A DNA stretch of 64,000 nt from Pleurodeles waltl (taxonomy: Eukaryota; Chordata; Amphibia; Caudata; Salamandridae), in the NCBI RefSeq assembly GCF_031143425.1, contig NC_090444.1, positions 1,311,191,324 to 1,311,255,323 of the forward strand. The letters run 5' to 3'. Each line of letters starts with the position of its first letter. Within the stretch, counting starts at the first letter, position 1. Below are positions 33,417 to 44,529 of the stretch, in pieces. The translations under genes and the position numbers were made by a program. The notes below the pieces were generated by a model. It saw only the letters and a list, made by a program, of their open reading frames with translations. It made no database searches and was not told where the DNA came from.

Positions 33417-35850
33417 GTGTTCTCCTCCAGACAGCCAAGCTGTACTCAGTAGCAAAGACTCTACTATGCACGCTCTTCGCCTTGTACAGAAGTCTTGGTG
33501 TAGAGTCAATGCCCTTGAGACAGCTAATCCCCATTAAGTGGGCTAGAACCTGCTACACATAACATTTGCTTCCAGACACCGAAGCCCTCTTAGGTAGCAA
33601 AGTGCCTGCTACACATACCCTTCACCTTGTGGAAAAGTCTTTGTGGACAGCCCACTCTTTTGAAACATCCAAGCCCTATTAAGTGAGCTAGACCCCACTA
33701 CGCACAGAATTCACCTCCAGACACTCAAGCCCTATTAGGTAGCAAAACAGCTATTACATATACTCTCCCCCTTGTGTAGAAGTCTTCAAGGAGAGCCCTC
33801 CTCCTTGAGACATTCACACCCTATTAAGTGGACTAGACCCTGCTGCACACAGAATTTACCTCCAGTCACCCAAGCCATATTAGTTGGCAAAACACCAACT
33901 ACACATACCCTTCACCTTGTGGAGATGTCATCACAGAGAGCCCAATCCCTTGTGACATCCAAGTCCCAATAAGACCCTTCTATGCACATCATTCACATCC
34001 ACACACCAAAGCCCTAATAGGTGGCAAAGTGCCTACTACACACATCCTTGCTCTTGTGAAAATGTCACCACTTAGAGCCCACTTCCATGAGAAATCAAAA
34101 AACATAAAGTTGGTTAAACCCAGCTACACCCGGAATTCACCTCCAGACATCCATGCCCTATTATGTGTCAGAGTGCCTATTCAACAACCTTTCGCCACGT
34201 ACTGAAGTCTTCGTGTACAGCCTACTCCCTTGACATATATAAGCCCATTAAGTGGACTAGACCCAGCTAAACACAACTTTCACCTCCAGACAACCAAGAT
34301 CTATTAGGTGAAAAAGCACCTACCATGCATCCTTCGCCTCAGAGAGAAGACATTGCAGAGAGCTCTTTTTCATGAGGAATCCAATCCCCATTAGGTGAAC
34401 TAGGCCCTGCTGCGCACAGAATTCACCTCCAGAAATCCATGTCCTATTACATGGCAAAGGACCTACTATGCATACCCTTTGCCTTGTGGAGAAGTCATCA
34501 CAGAAAGCCCACTCCCTTGAGACAATCCAAGTCCCATTAAGTGGAAAAGCCCCTGCTATGCACAGCATTTGCCTCCAGACACCAAAGCCCTATTAGGTGG
34601 TAAAGTGCCTACCACCACACCCTTTTCCTTGTAGAGAAAGATTTGCAGAAAGCTCACTCCCTTGAAACATCCAAGCCCCATTAAGTGGGATAGATGGTAT
34701 GGACAGCCTTTGTCACCAGACATCCCAGCCCTATTAGGTGACAAAGCACCTACCATGTACACCCTTCACCTCATGGAGAAGTCTTTGCAGAGAGCCCACT
34801 CCCTTAAGACATCCAAGCTCCAGTAAGTGGACAATACCCTCCTACACACAGCGTACAGCTCCAGACACCAAAGCCATTTTAGGTGGCAAAGTACATACTA
34901 TGCACATCTTTCATCTTGTGGAGATGTTTTCATAGAGAGTCCAGTCCACTGAGACATCAAAACTCTATTAAGTGGACTATACCCTACTACACAAAGTGTT
35001 AACCTTTAGCCACCCAAGCCCTATTAGGTGTCAGAGTGCTTACTGCTCACAACCTTCAACTCGGGGAGAAGTATTTGTGAATTGCCCACTACCTTGAAAC
35101 ATCCAAGACCAATTAAGTGGACTAGATCCTGCTACTCACAAAATTCATCTCCAGACACCCTAGCTCTATTGCGTGACAAAGTGCCTACTACACAATCCTT
35201 CACCTAGTAATGAATTCTTTGAGGAGAGCCAATGCCTTTGAGACATCCAAGCCCTGTTGAGAGGGCTAGCCCCTTCTATGGACAGTCCTTTCCTCCAGAC
35301 ATTCAAGCCCTATTACATGGCAAAGTGCCTACTTCACCCACCACTGACCTCGTAATAAATTCATCACAGGGAGCCCACTCCTTTGAGACATCCAAAATCA
35401 ATTAAGTGGACTAGACCCTGCTAAGCACAGAATTCACCTCCAGGAATCCAAGCCTTATTATGTTGCAGAGTGCCTACTCCACAACCTTCGCCTCATACTG
35501 ACGTTTTCATGTACAGCACACGTCCTTGAGACATACAAGCCCCATTAAGTGGACTAGACCCAGCTATGAACAGCTTTCGCCTCCAGACACCCCCCCCCTA
35601 TTAGGTAACAAAGCATGCAACCTTCGCCCGCGAGAGAAGACATTGCAGAGAACTCGGTCCCTTGTGAAATCTAAGTCCCATTATGTGGACTAGACCCTGC
35701 TGCACAAAGAATTCAACTCAAGAAATCTAAGCCCTTTTACGTGACAAAGCACCTACTATTCACACCCTTTACCTTGAGGGAAAGTCCTCACCAAGAGTCC
35801 ACTCCCTTGAGTCATTTAAGCCCTATTCAAGGAACTAAACCCTGCTACTG
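33417..35850 (+). repeat. ~145-bp satellite array
   Basis: Around 17 diverged monomers. Each has 'CCTCCAGACAC', 'AAGCCCTATTAGGTGGCAAAG', 'CACCTTGTGGAGAAGTC' (in variant forms) and 'ATTAAGTGGACTAGACCC'. The TCCAG words at 33571, 33716 and 33861 give a period of 145 bp. The array is the same one that was interrupted by Harbinger 1. There is no coding capacity; the short Met-start frames recur by periodicity. Confidence 0.88.
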
Positions 35851-36698
35851 GTTATTTTATAAATAGAAATATAAACTTTGTATCAAATCTGCATTACAAC
35901 AAGTAACAGAAACCTGATAGATTTTTGTATAAATTTCAGATAAATCTGTTGTTAAAAGTGCTTGAGTTTTAATTCAGCACATACCAGAATACTTATCTTT
36001 TATTATTAAGAATAAACAGCTGTAGCAGACTATTATGATTTTGAAACAAGGACCCATGCATGACTATATAAAAATGTCTATTCCTAAATCAGTAAAAGCA
36101 GTTCAATTTATTTAAATATTTTTTTTTGGGGGGGGGGATTTTCAAAATATTTAGAGCTTCAACGCAAAGAAAACATGAGCATATGGACACTATTCCCCCC
36201 AGTCAGCACAAATTTAAAGCATGTGTTACAACATGTAACCATGTGCTGGTATTCCAACATTAGATCTGTCTGCTTCTGGATGACTTGTTCCATTGTCCCT
36301 TGGTCCAACTGAGGGTCATGCAGCAGATGTGGCTACCTTTTCCTCATCTTGTTGTTCCTGGAATTGGTGATTGGCCCAATCACAGTGCTAGAATGCTTGG
36401 TCCTCATTTGTTTGCACATGCCTGATGTCCCGCTGGGTTCAGTTTACTATTGGCTGTGGGAGTCTTGTGAGAGTCCTCAAAGAATACTGTGAGAGTATAC
36501 AATATTGTTATACCAAGGCACACCCAAAAAGTCCATTCCTTGTTGTTGTAGCGATCAAATTCCAGCTCAACGTGAGAATACGGTAGAGATTTTAATTCAT
36601 CAAAATACATCTGAGAAGTAACAGTCGTCATGAGTCCAGAGCTACAACAGCCAACGTGTGTTTCGTCAACAAGACTTTTTCAAGGCCCAAGACTAGAT
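35851..36698. other. Noncoding gap between satellite and Harbinger 2
   Basis: AT-rich, with a T9G10 homopolymer pair near 36119-36137. A minus-strand 75-codon frame (36404-36631) has a possible membrane segment 'WTFWVCLGITILYTLTVFF' but no recognised family. The minus-strand words 'CTTGAAAAAGTC' and 'GACGAAACACACGTTGGCTG' (about 36660-36690) resemble 3' ends of dispersed amphibian and fish repeats, so a retroelement tail is likelier than a gene. Confidence 0.4.
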
Positions 36699-37299
36699 AT
36701 AGGCCCTCATTACAACATTGTTAATTGTTAAGTAAAAGCTGCTTACTGCCGTGCAGAAGACCGCCAACACACCGCCGCGGCCGCGGAATTCCACCACAGC
36801 TATTATGACCCACATCTTGGAATCCACCAAAAGTCAGACACCCACACAAGTCCGCCACACCAAAGGTCAGTGATAAACTGGCGATAACAAAACCTCCACC
36901 GTCACACCAACAGAAATACGCCCACACAATCACGACACACGAATCCACGCGGCGGTCTTTCAACCGCGGTATTCCATTGGCGGTACACACCGCCGCGCTC
37001 AAAATACACACACATTTACAAAACACAGCCACATTGGATGATTCAAAATACACAAACCTGAGACACATACATACACCACTCCCACACAGCCATTACAATA
37101 TAAAACACACACCCACAAACCCCACGAAAAAAAATACAGAAAGAAGGCCAGAGAGAGACACCACCAGCAAGTACAACAGCATCCACAGGCACATAACACC
37201 ATCACCCACACAACTTCCACGCACCTCACACAACACACCACTACATATCACCACACTTATCACCACACACTCCACCCCACACATCACCTACACCACCCC

Positions 37300-38813
37300 A
37301 TGGCACGGCAAAGACACACCAGGTTCTCAGAGGAGGAGCTCAGGGTCATGGTGGAGGAAATCGTCCAAGTAGATCCACAGCTATTCGGATCACAGGTGCA
37401 GCACACCTCAATTGCAAGGAAGATGGAGCTATGGTGAAGAACAGTGGACAGGGTCAACACCCAAGAAATCGGGAGGACATCAGGAAAAGGTGGAACGACC
37501 TACGCGGGAATGTGCGTTCCGTGGTCTCAAGACACCACCTGGTGGTTCAGCGGACTGGCGGCAGACCCCCACCTCCTCCCCCACAACTAACAACATGGGA
37601 GGAGCAAGTCTTGGCGATTCTGCATCCTGAGGGCCTCGCAGGAGTAGCTGGAGGAATGGACTCTGGTAAGTCAAAGCTTTACTATTACATCCCCCACCCT
37701 ACCTCCATGCTATCACATACCCCCACCCTCGCCCTCACCCCCATCACACCAACTCCTCACAAATGTACCAATATCACAAACCACCCATCCCAACACCAAG
37801 CCCTGCATGCAACAACAAAGCATGGACACCCATCACTAAAGCATGCACACTGCACATAGCCATACACCCCTCTAAACCATCATCACACAAGCTCCCACAC
37901 AGGAATGCCAGCACTGGGGTACACGGTCACCCACCCATTGCACACCGTGGCACACACAGATGCAATAATCATGCCTTTCCACCCCTGCAGGGCCCCTACC
38001 CAACGTCACCAGACAGGAGGGTCCAGACATGTCCACTCCACCCACAGAAGAGGCCCACAGTGATGAAAGCAGCTCTGTCCAACTGGATCTAGATGACCAG
38101 CCCGGACCATTGGGGACCTCTGGACAGCTGGTTCCCCTCACACAGGCACAGGCCACCACAGACCTTCCCCCCTCTGGAAACACCAGCACAGCACCCACCC
38201 AGCGGGCCCATACCTCCGTCCCCAGGTCACGTCAATCAGCTGTGTGTCCACCACTACAGGGAACCCAGGGTAACCCGCCACCCCAACAACAACAGGGACC
38301 TGGGGGCAGTGGCAGTGGGCACACGGTCCAGGGGACGGAGGCCCAGGAACACAGGGGAACTGGGAGGGCTGCCGTGCGACAGGGGGCAGACAGGCCAAGG
38401 GAACCCACTCTCCACGAGGCCCTCTCCTCCATCATGGGAGCCTACCACCACTCTCAGGAGACGATGGCAACGGTACTGTCCAAGTTTCAGGAGACCCAGC
38501 GCATGCAGGAGGAACAGTATTTGGCTTCAGGGAGGAACTCAGAACCATCAGCTCCACCCTGGGCACCATCGTAGGGGTGCTGAAGGAAGTACTCAACACC
38601 AGGAGGGACACTGTGGCACTCCAAGGGGCCCCTGACACTAGCATGGACGATAAACTGCCCACCAACTCCGCTGGCGCTAGTGGACAGGACGCCCTGCCAC
38701 AGGACCACCACACCACCACCCCACCCCCTGCAGACGGAGAACCACCCCGCAAACGGTCCCTGAGATCCAGGAACAAGACAGAAAACGATGCCAAGACCCT
38801 CGCCAAGAAATGA
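37300..38813 (+). pseudogene. Myb/SANT (NAIF1-type) pseudogene of Harbinger 2
   Basis: Exon 1 (37300-37665) and exon 2 (37991-38813) keep the splice signals CTG|GTAAGT and CCCCTGCAG. The reading frame is broken by TGA at 37435-37437 and by a short deletion in the helix 2-3 region (near 37458). Another frame change lies near 38520, in the coiled-coil part. The domain words 'FSEEELRVMVEEI' and 'IRKRWNDLRGNV' and the C-terminal basic 'PPRKRSLRSRNK' identify it as the homologue of the gene at 23825-25388. A polyadenylation hexamer follows at 39000-39005. Confidence 0.85.
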
Positions 38814-39292
38814 GACCACCCTGATTGTCATCCTACTGTCCCACTTTGTCACCCTGTCCATAATTAAACTGCCCCAGCTCCACTTCCTATGCCCACATGG
38901 GCAATGCACCTGTGAGACTAATAGACTGGACTCTGCCATGGACACTCCTCCACCATCACCCCTCACCATTTAACTTCCCCCTCCAATATTTTGCATTTAA
39001 ATAAACACACCTAAAGCACAAAATGATCTGGAGTCTGTCTGTGATTTCGAAATAATGTATTTGCAATTACAGTGACAAAATGTTTTTGAAATAGTCATGT
39101 CAACATACCTATGTCACACAGCTCTGGTCCATGAGTAAATTAAGCAGATGACACACAGTGGGACCCACATCTGTGAAACCGTAAGGGAAAGTGACAACTC
39201 AGTGACCATACTCTGGGTGAAAACGACAGACAGGATAGAGGTAGTAGTGTAAAAGTACATGTAGTAGGCAGGATTGTATTGTCACCTGTGTT

Positions 39293-39655
39293 TCACTGGA
39301 AATATTGCTGGATCACTGAGTCCCTGTTCTGCATGTCTTCTTCCTCTGCTTCATCCTCATCACTGTCCACAGGCTCCACACCTGCCACAACACCGCCATC
39401 TGGACCATCCTCCTGCAGAAAAGGCACCTGTCGTCGCAAAGCTTAGTTGTGAAGCATACAGCAGGCCACGATGATCTGGCACACCTTCTTTGGTGAGTAG
39501 AATAGGGATCCACCTGTCATGTGGAGGCACCTGAACCTGGCCTTCAGGAGGCCGAAGGTCCGCTCGATCACCCTCCTAGTTCGCCCATGGGCCTCACTGT
39601 AGCGTTCCTCTGCCCTGGTCCTGGGATTCCTCACTGGGGTCAGTAGCCATGACAG
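39293..39655 (-). pseudogene. Transposase C-terminal fragment of Harbinger 2
   Basis: Minus-strand homology to the last part of the Harbinger 1 transposase: 'SWLLTPVRNPRTRAEERY', the catalytic Glu in 'RVIERTFGLLK', 'CCMLHN' followed by a TAA at 39443-39445, then the acidic tail ending 'QQYFQ'. The first two catalytic Asp residues are deleted. Homology ends abruptly at about 39655, the deletion joint. Confidence 0.85.
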
Positions 39656-40020
39656 CACAGCCAGTCCCCCCCCATGAAGCATCAGAAGTTGGCCAGTGCC
39701 CGGCGGGAGAGGGGGAAGACTCCAGCCGCTACTGCCGCTCCCAGGGGTCCCAGTGGGAGTGTGGAGTCAGCTGTTACACCTCCCAAGGTGGGGATGGGCC
39801 ACAAGAAACCCGTCAAGTCTGGGAAGAGCTGCACAGCGGAGAAGAACCCCATCATCCGCGCTGCCCAGGAGGCCACTGCCAGCCCCAGCCCAGCTGCCTA
39901 GGAGGGCCCGCCAGCCCCAGCCCAGCTGCCCAGGAGGGCCCCGCCAGCCCCAGCCCAGTTGCCCAGGTGGGCCCCGCCAGCCCCAGCCCAGCTGCCCAGG
40001 AGGCCACCGCCTGACCCAGT
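39656..40020 (+). pseudogene. C-terminal remnant of the second Myb protein, Harbinger 2
   Basis: The plus frame encodes a basic Lys/Arg-, Ala- and Pro-rich stretch ('KKPVKSGKSCTAEKN') that passes into Ala/Pro/Ser repeats, in the same place as the tail of the 27396-30969 gene. No Myb domain is left. The assignment rests on position and composition. Confidence 0.5.
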
Positions 40021-40400
40021 CCAGTTGCCCAGGAGGCCACCGCCAGCCCCAGCCCAGCTGGCCAGGAGGGCCCCGCCAGCCCCAGCCCAGTTGCCCAGGA
40101 GGGCCCCGCCAGCCTCAGCCCAGCTGCCCAGGAGGCCACCGCCAGCCCCAGCCCAGCTGCCCAGGAGGCCACCGCCAGCCCCAGCCCAGCTACCCAGGAG
40201 GCCACCGCCAGCACAAGCCCCGCTGGGCCATGAAGGACCGCCAGCACAAGCCCCGCTGGGCCATGAAGGACCGCCAGCACAAGCCCCGCTGGGCCATGAA
40301 GGACCGCCAGCACAAGCCCCGCAGGGCCATGAAGGACCGCCAGCACAAGCACCGCTGGGCCATGAAGGACCGCCAGCACAGGCACCGCTGGGCCGAGCTC
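39880..40400 (+). repeat. 33-bp tandem repeats in Harbinger 2
   Basis: Two adjoining arrays with 33-bp units: first 'GCCAGCCCCAGCCCAGCTGCC' variants to about 40205, then 'CGCTGGGCCATGAAGGACCG' units to about 40395. The long Pro/Arg/Ala frames here are periodicity artefacts. Confidence 0.88.
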
Positions 40401-40635
40401 CGCCAAATCAAGCACCGCTGAACAGGGCACCGCCAAATCAAGCACCGCTGAACAGGTCACTGCCAAATCAAGCACCGCTAAACAGGGCACCGCCAAATCA
40501 AGCACCGCTGAACAGGGCACCGCCAAATCAAGCACCGCTGAACAGGGCACCACCAACTCAAGCACCGCTGAACAGGGCACCACCAACTCAAGCACCGCTG
40601 AACAGGTCACCGCCATCTCAAGCACCGCTAGCCCA
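40400..40635 (+). repeat. 30-bp tandem repeats in Harbinger 2
   Basis: About eight units of 'AAATCAAGCACCGCTGAACA' plus 'GGGCACCGCC', related to the 30-bp array of Harbinger 1. Confidence 0.88.
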
Positions 40636-40689
40636 TGAGTGGCAGGGGCACTGACGCAACTGGGTCCGTCACGGGGTGAGTGATGCACT

Positions 40690-41325
40690 CTGGGCACCAG
40701 TTCCCCTCCAGAACCAGTGGAGAGATCCATCCACTACCTCTGTCCTTCACAGGATGAAGCACTCTGGGCACCAGTCCCCCTCCAGAACCAGTGGAGACTG
40801 TCATCCACTACCTCTGTCCTTCACAGGATGAAGCACTCTGGGCACCAGTCCCCCTCCAGAACCAGTGGAGAGATCCATCCACTACCTCTGTCCTTCACAG
40901 GATGAAGCACTCTGGTCACCAGTTCAACTCCAGAACCAGTGGAGAGATCCATCCACTACCTCTGTCCTTCACAGGATGAAGCACTCTGGGCACCAGTCCC
41001 CCTCCAGAACCAGTGGAGACTGTCATTCACTACCTCTGTACTTCACAGGATGAAGCACTCTGGGCACCAGTCCTCCTCCAGAACCAGTGGAGAGATCCAT
41101 CCACTACCTCTGTCCTTAACAGGATGAAGCACTCTGGGCACCAGTCCCTCTTCAGAACCAGTGGAGACTGTCATCCACTACCTCTGTCCTTCACAGGATG
41201 AAGCACTCTGCGCACCAGTCCCCCTCCAGAACCAGTGGAGAGATCCATCAACTACCTCTTTCCTTCACAGGAGGAAGCACTCTGGGCACCAGTCCCCCTC
41301 CAGAACCAGTGGAGACTGTTATCCA
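40690..41325 (+). repeat. 74-bp tandem repeats in Harbinger 2
   Basis: Eight to nine units at 74-bp spacing, alternating GAGATCCATCC and GACTGTCATCC variants. Each unit contains 'CTACCTCTGTCCTTCACAG' followed by GATGAAGC, which has the form of a splice acceptor. No match to this unit was noticed in Harbinger 1. Confidence 0.9.
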
Positions 41326-41329
41326 CTTG

Positions 41330-41825
41330 AGAGACTGTGTCTTTGCACTCCCCAGGATATGGCAGTGGGCAACCCACCCACTGTAGAGACTTGTGAGACT
41401 GTGGCTTTGCACTCCCCAGGATTGAACAGTGGGCAACCCACCCACTGTAGAGACTTGAGAGACTGTGGCTTTGCACTCCCCAGGATTGAACAGTGGGCAA
41501 ACCACCCACTGGAGAGACTTGAGAGACTGTGGCTTTGCACTCCCCAGGATTGAACAGTGGGCAACCCACCCACTGTAGAGACTTGAGAGACTGTGGCTTT
41601 GCACTCCCCAGGATAATGCAGTGGGCAACCCACCCACTGGAGAGACTTGAGAGACTGTGGCTTTGCACTCCCCAGGATATGGCAGTGGGCAATCAACTCA
41701 CTGTAGAGACTTGAGAGACTGTGGCTTTGCACTCCCCAGGATAATGCAGTGGGCAAACCACCCACTGTAGAGACTTGAGAGACTATGGCTTTGCACTCCC
41801 CAGGATTGAACAGTGGGCATTGAGC
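41330..41825 (+). repeat. 64-bp tandem repeats in Harbinger 2
   Basis: About eight units, 64 bp apart (GGCTTTGC at 41403 and 41467, and onward), containing 'GCACTCCCCAGGATTGAACA' and 'CCACCCACTGTAGAGACTTG'. The unit is homologous to the 64-bp unit of Harbinger 1 but differs consistently in sequence, so each array was homogenised on its own. Confidence 0.9.
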
Positions 41826-42280
41826 CCCCTCGTGGATCTGGCATCGTGCACTCATCCGGCTGAGGTGCCCCACCTTTCCTTCCCCCTGAGGTGCCTGTTG
41901 TATTTCTATCTGATGCCCCTGCGGTGTTCTCTCTGTTTTGATCGGGTATCTAGTGTGGGCCTCGCCCATGCATATTGGGCCCAGTCGTCCACAGACTATA
42001 AATGGTGCAATACCTGGACTTGTATTATTGGTGTATATATTTGTTTATAGTGTATATATATTTTTGAGTATTGGATTTTAATATATTACAATGGTTACAC
42101 TCATTTTCTTTTGTCTTTGCATTCTTCCAGGGGGTTTGGGGGGTGGAACTGTAATGTATCAACATGTATTAGTGTGTGTGTTGTAGTGGGTGAGGGTGGG
42201 GGTGGGGGTGTTGCGTGTGTGTGTCCCTGCTTTTTGTCTCCCCCCTCCCCTCTCCCCTGTGTCGTAGATGCATCACTCAC

Positions 42281-42363
42281 CGTGGTCTTCGCCGCCGGCG
42301 TTCGTGCTCCTGGTAGAGGAGCAGGAAGACTATCGCAGGTAGAAATTGGAGTTCCGGTTCCAT
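42281..42363 (-). pseudogene. Transposase exon 1 of Harbinger 2 (83 bp, still open)
   Basis: Minus-strand ATG at 42363, reading MEPELQFLPAIVFLLLYQEH and then an Arg-rich end, with donor CCACG|GTGAGT. Length and phase are identical to exon 1 of Harbinger 1 (33003-33085). Amino acids are largely conserved in spite of silent changes. Downstream exon 2 is truncated, so the gene is dead. Confidence 0.75.
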
Positions 42364-42696
42364 GGTGTCCTCGTTCCTCGTGGGGTGTGTAGAGGTGAGC
42401 GTTTTCCCTTCAGAATTTCTGTTTCCGCCGTGTTTTTATCCACGGTGAATCCGCCCCGGAAAAGGTGGCGGATTGGCCTGTAATAATAGTGTGGGCGGTA
42501 CATTGTCTCCCGTCTGTCTGTTGGCGGTGACCGCCGAGCTGTTTGTTTGTACTGCCGTGGCGGTCGGAGTGTTAAAGTGGCTGTCTTTGTTGACGGTTTC
42601 CGTCACGGTCGTAATTGCAATTTTTTTTACCGCCGGCCTGTTGGCGGTCTTACCGCCGCTTTAACACCGTCCGCCAGGGTTGTATTGACCCCCATA

Positions 42697-43800
42697 GTCC
42701 GAAATCCCCAAAATTTCTTGCGGGTACAGAATTTCCTGAACGAATCAAGATCTAGAAATGGGATTGTCAAATCCACATAGAATATGTGATATAACCAATA
42801 AGCATGGCCATGATAAGCCGTTTGGTGATCCAGACCTAATTGCCCACAATACTTTGTGTGAAACCTTTGCCAGGAAAGGCTTTGTGTTCTGGTCCCAGAG
42901 AGCAGGAGCTCTCACCCTAGGGATGTGGAATGATGGCTGGTGGTAGCAGGCTGGTTTGGACTAGCCAGCAACTGTGGCAGGGTGGTGTGGGTTTTTCAGG
43001 GGCACCTCTAAGGTGGCTTCTGGGTACATGATACCAGCATGATAGCACTGGTACCAGTGAGGATTAATTATTCTGAGTTGTTTGATAACAACCAACCCAG
43101 GGTTCAGAGTAGCCATCATGTAGCTGGGTAACTAGTAATGACCAGTGTCCAGCACACATACTCGCTATGGCTCCCTGTACACTTACCATGCCTTAAGGTT
43201 TTGTAAAGACACAGTAGCAACATATTTGCTCATGCAAACATAAGCCTCGCATGTATTATAATGCACCCTGCCAGAGGGGTGACTTACCTATAGTGCATGC
43301 AGTGTTAGTGGACAGGACACTCTTGGTGAGGGCCATGTCAAGTTAGTAACTTTTAAATGCACCAGGTCATGCACTTGCATTGGCAGTCTGCATGAGGCTG
43401 GTGTAGGGATCTCTCAAAGTGGCATAATTGGTGCTGCAGCACCATGGAACCTTCTTCAGTACCTAGGCCCAAGGTGCCAGCGGTATCCTTTATTAGGGAC
43501 TTACAAAGGTGGATGAAATGCCAAACATAGTACAGTTTTGGGGAAAGAGATCAGGCCCTCGGAACCTGTTTAGCAGTGACCCAGGGCACTTACAGTTCGA
43601 AACTACATCATTTTCCAGACAAAAAGTGATAGGGCTAACCATGGAAAAAGAGGCCTCTCTCACAGTGTGGACAACTCTTAAGGAAAGAGCACTCCCTCCA
43701 CACATGCAAGTCCTATTAGGAGATGAAACATATTACAAAAGCTTACACTCATTAGAAGTGCAAAATCTATAGTAAATCTGCTCTAGATGTAGCTCACTTG
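42697..43800. other. Noncoding, probable old repeat sequence
   Basis: No gene. The style of the 43000-43500 part (for example 'CAGCACACATACTCGCTATGGC' split over two words) suggests a decayed retroelement, but I recognise no coding motif. An 87-codon frame at 43509-43772 lacks a domain. Confidence 0.35.
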
Positions 43801-43985
43801 GGGCCAGATGTATCATATTTTTGAATAGTTTGTGATTTTCTGCAATTCGCAATTAAGCAATCGCTATCTGAAAGAATGAAACTCCAGGACTTTCCTTTAA
43901 CATTTCCGAATGGCTTGCAAATTGACCTACCTCATTAAAATTTATGAGGTAGGTCGCAATTTGCGACCCATTAGGAAATGTGATG
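43801..43985. repeat. Fold-back MITE-like element with 12-bp stem
   Basis: Opens with GGGGCCAGATGTATCA. Contains a perfect hairpin GACCTACCTCAT/ATGAGGTAGGTC (43923-43954) and 'AATTCGCAATT' and 'GCAATTTGCGA' words. Related to the element cut by the window start at 1-183. The copy in the second unit is at 56109-56293. Confidence 0.5.
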
Positions 43986-44052
43986 ATGGCCAGCTGAGCT
44001 CAGCAGACCACAACATCTGTGACTGCTTTTAAATAAAGCAATCTTTCTTTTT

Positions 44053-44529
44053 AGGGTCGAGCCTGCGTCGCATGCGCTTGCTCATGCGTTTCACTCACAA
44101 GAGGCTTTAGTAGTTAGAAAAGGGCTCGGAGCCCCATCCATGTCACGTCAGTGTCTTTCATTGGTTTGTGGGCTTGCCTGTTAAAATCTGCTTGTTTTTA
44201 TTAGTGGAAGGCATGCATACATCATGCCTTTTCCAGTGGTTAGCCCTCCTCGAGCGCAGCGACCAAGTACTGAAAACATGCAAGGCTCGCTGTTTTCCTT
44301 CTGGTTTGTGGACTACTTTTTATCTTTTTTCGCAGCGCAATCTCGCTTGGCAGAAGTCGAGCGCTTTCCATGACATCGACCCTGTTACATAGATAATTGC
44401 ACTTTTGCCGATAGGTTTCACTACGAGTGAACTGTAGCAGCACGATCGCACTCTTTTTTTCCATTTAATGTGGCAAGAAAAGTCCGGTTGGGAGTTTACA
44501 ACTGCTAATAGCTCTAACTCTGAGAAATG
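44053..44529 (+). repeat. Interspersed repeat family A, copy 1
   Basis: Starts AGGGTCGAGCCTGCGTCGCA and ends near 'AGCTCTAACTCTGAGAAATG'. The same sequence recurs, diverged, at 59119-59621, outside the duplication, which identifies a dispersed family. No coding, no poly(A) and no clear termini, so class unknown. Confidence 0.65.

Larger units (their letters stand above)
36702..42693. mobile_element. Harbinger 2: decayed, internally deleted Harbinger
   Basis: The termini are GGCCCTCATTACAAC (36702-36716) and GTTGTATTGACCCCC (42679-42693), flanked by ATA on both sides (36699-36701 and 42694-42696). The element is 5,992 bp. It keeps the order of Harbinger 1: broken first Myb gene, C-terminal piece of the minus-strand transposase, C-terminal piece of the second Myb gene, tandem repeats, and the 83-bp transposase exon 1. 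It lacks most of transposase exon 2 and the N-terminal exons of the second Myb gene, with the deletion joint near 39655. It cannot transpose alone, but might in trans. Confidence 0.88.

Noticed and set aside
30690..41825. CRISPR-like regular repeats
   Set aside because: Units are directly adjacent tandem repeats without unique spacers, in a eukaryotic transposon and with no cas genes.
39696..41969. Long Pro/Ala/Arg and Leu/Ala/Val frames in Harbinger 2 (and copies at 52004-54277)
   Set aside because: Artefacts of 33-, 30-, 74- and 64-bp tandem repeats.
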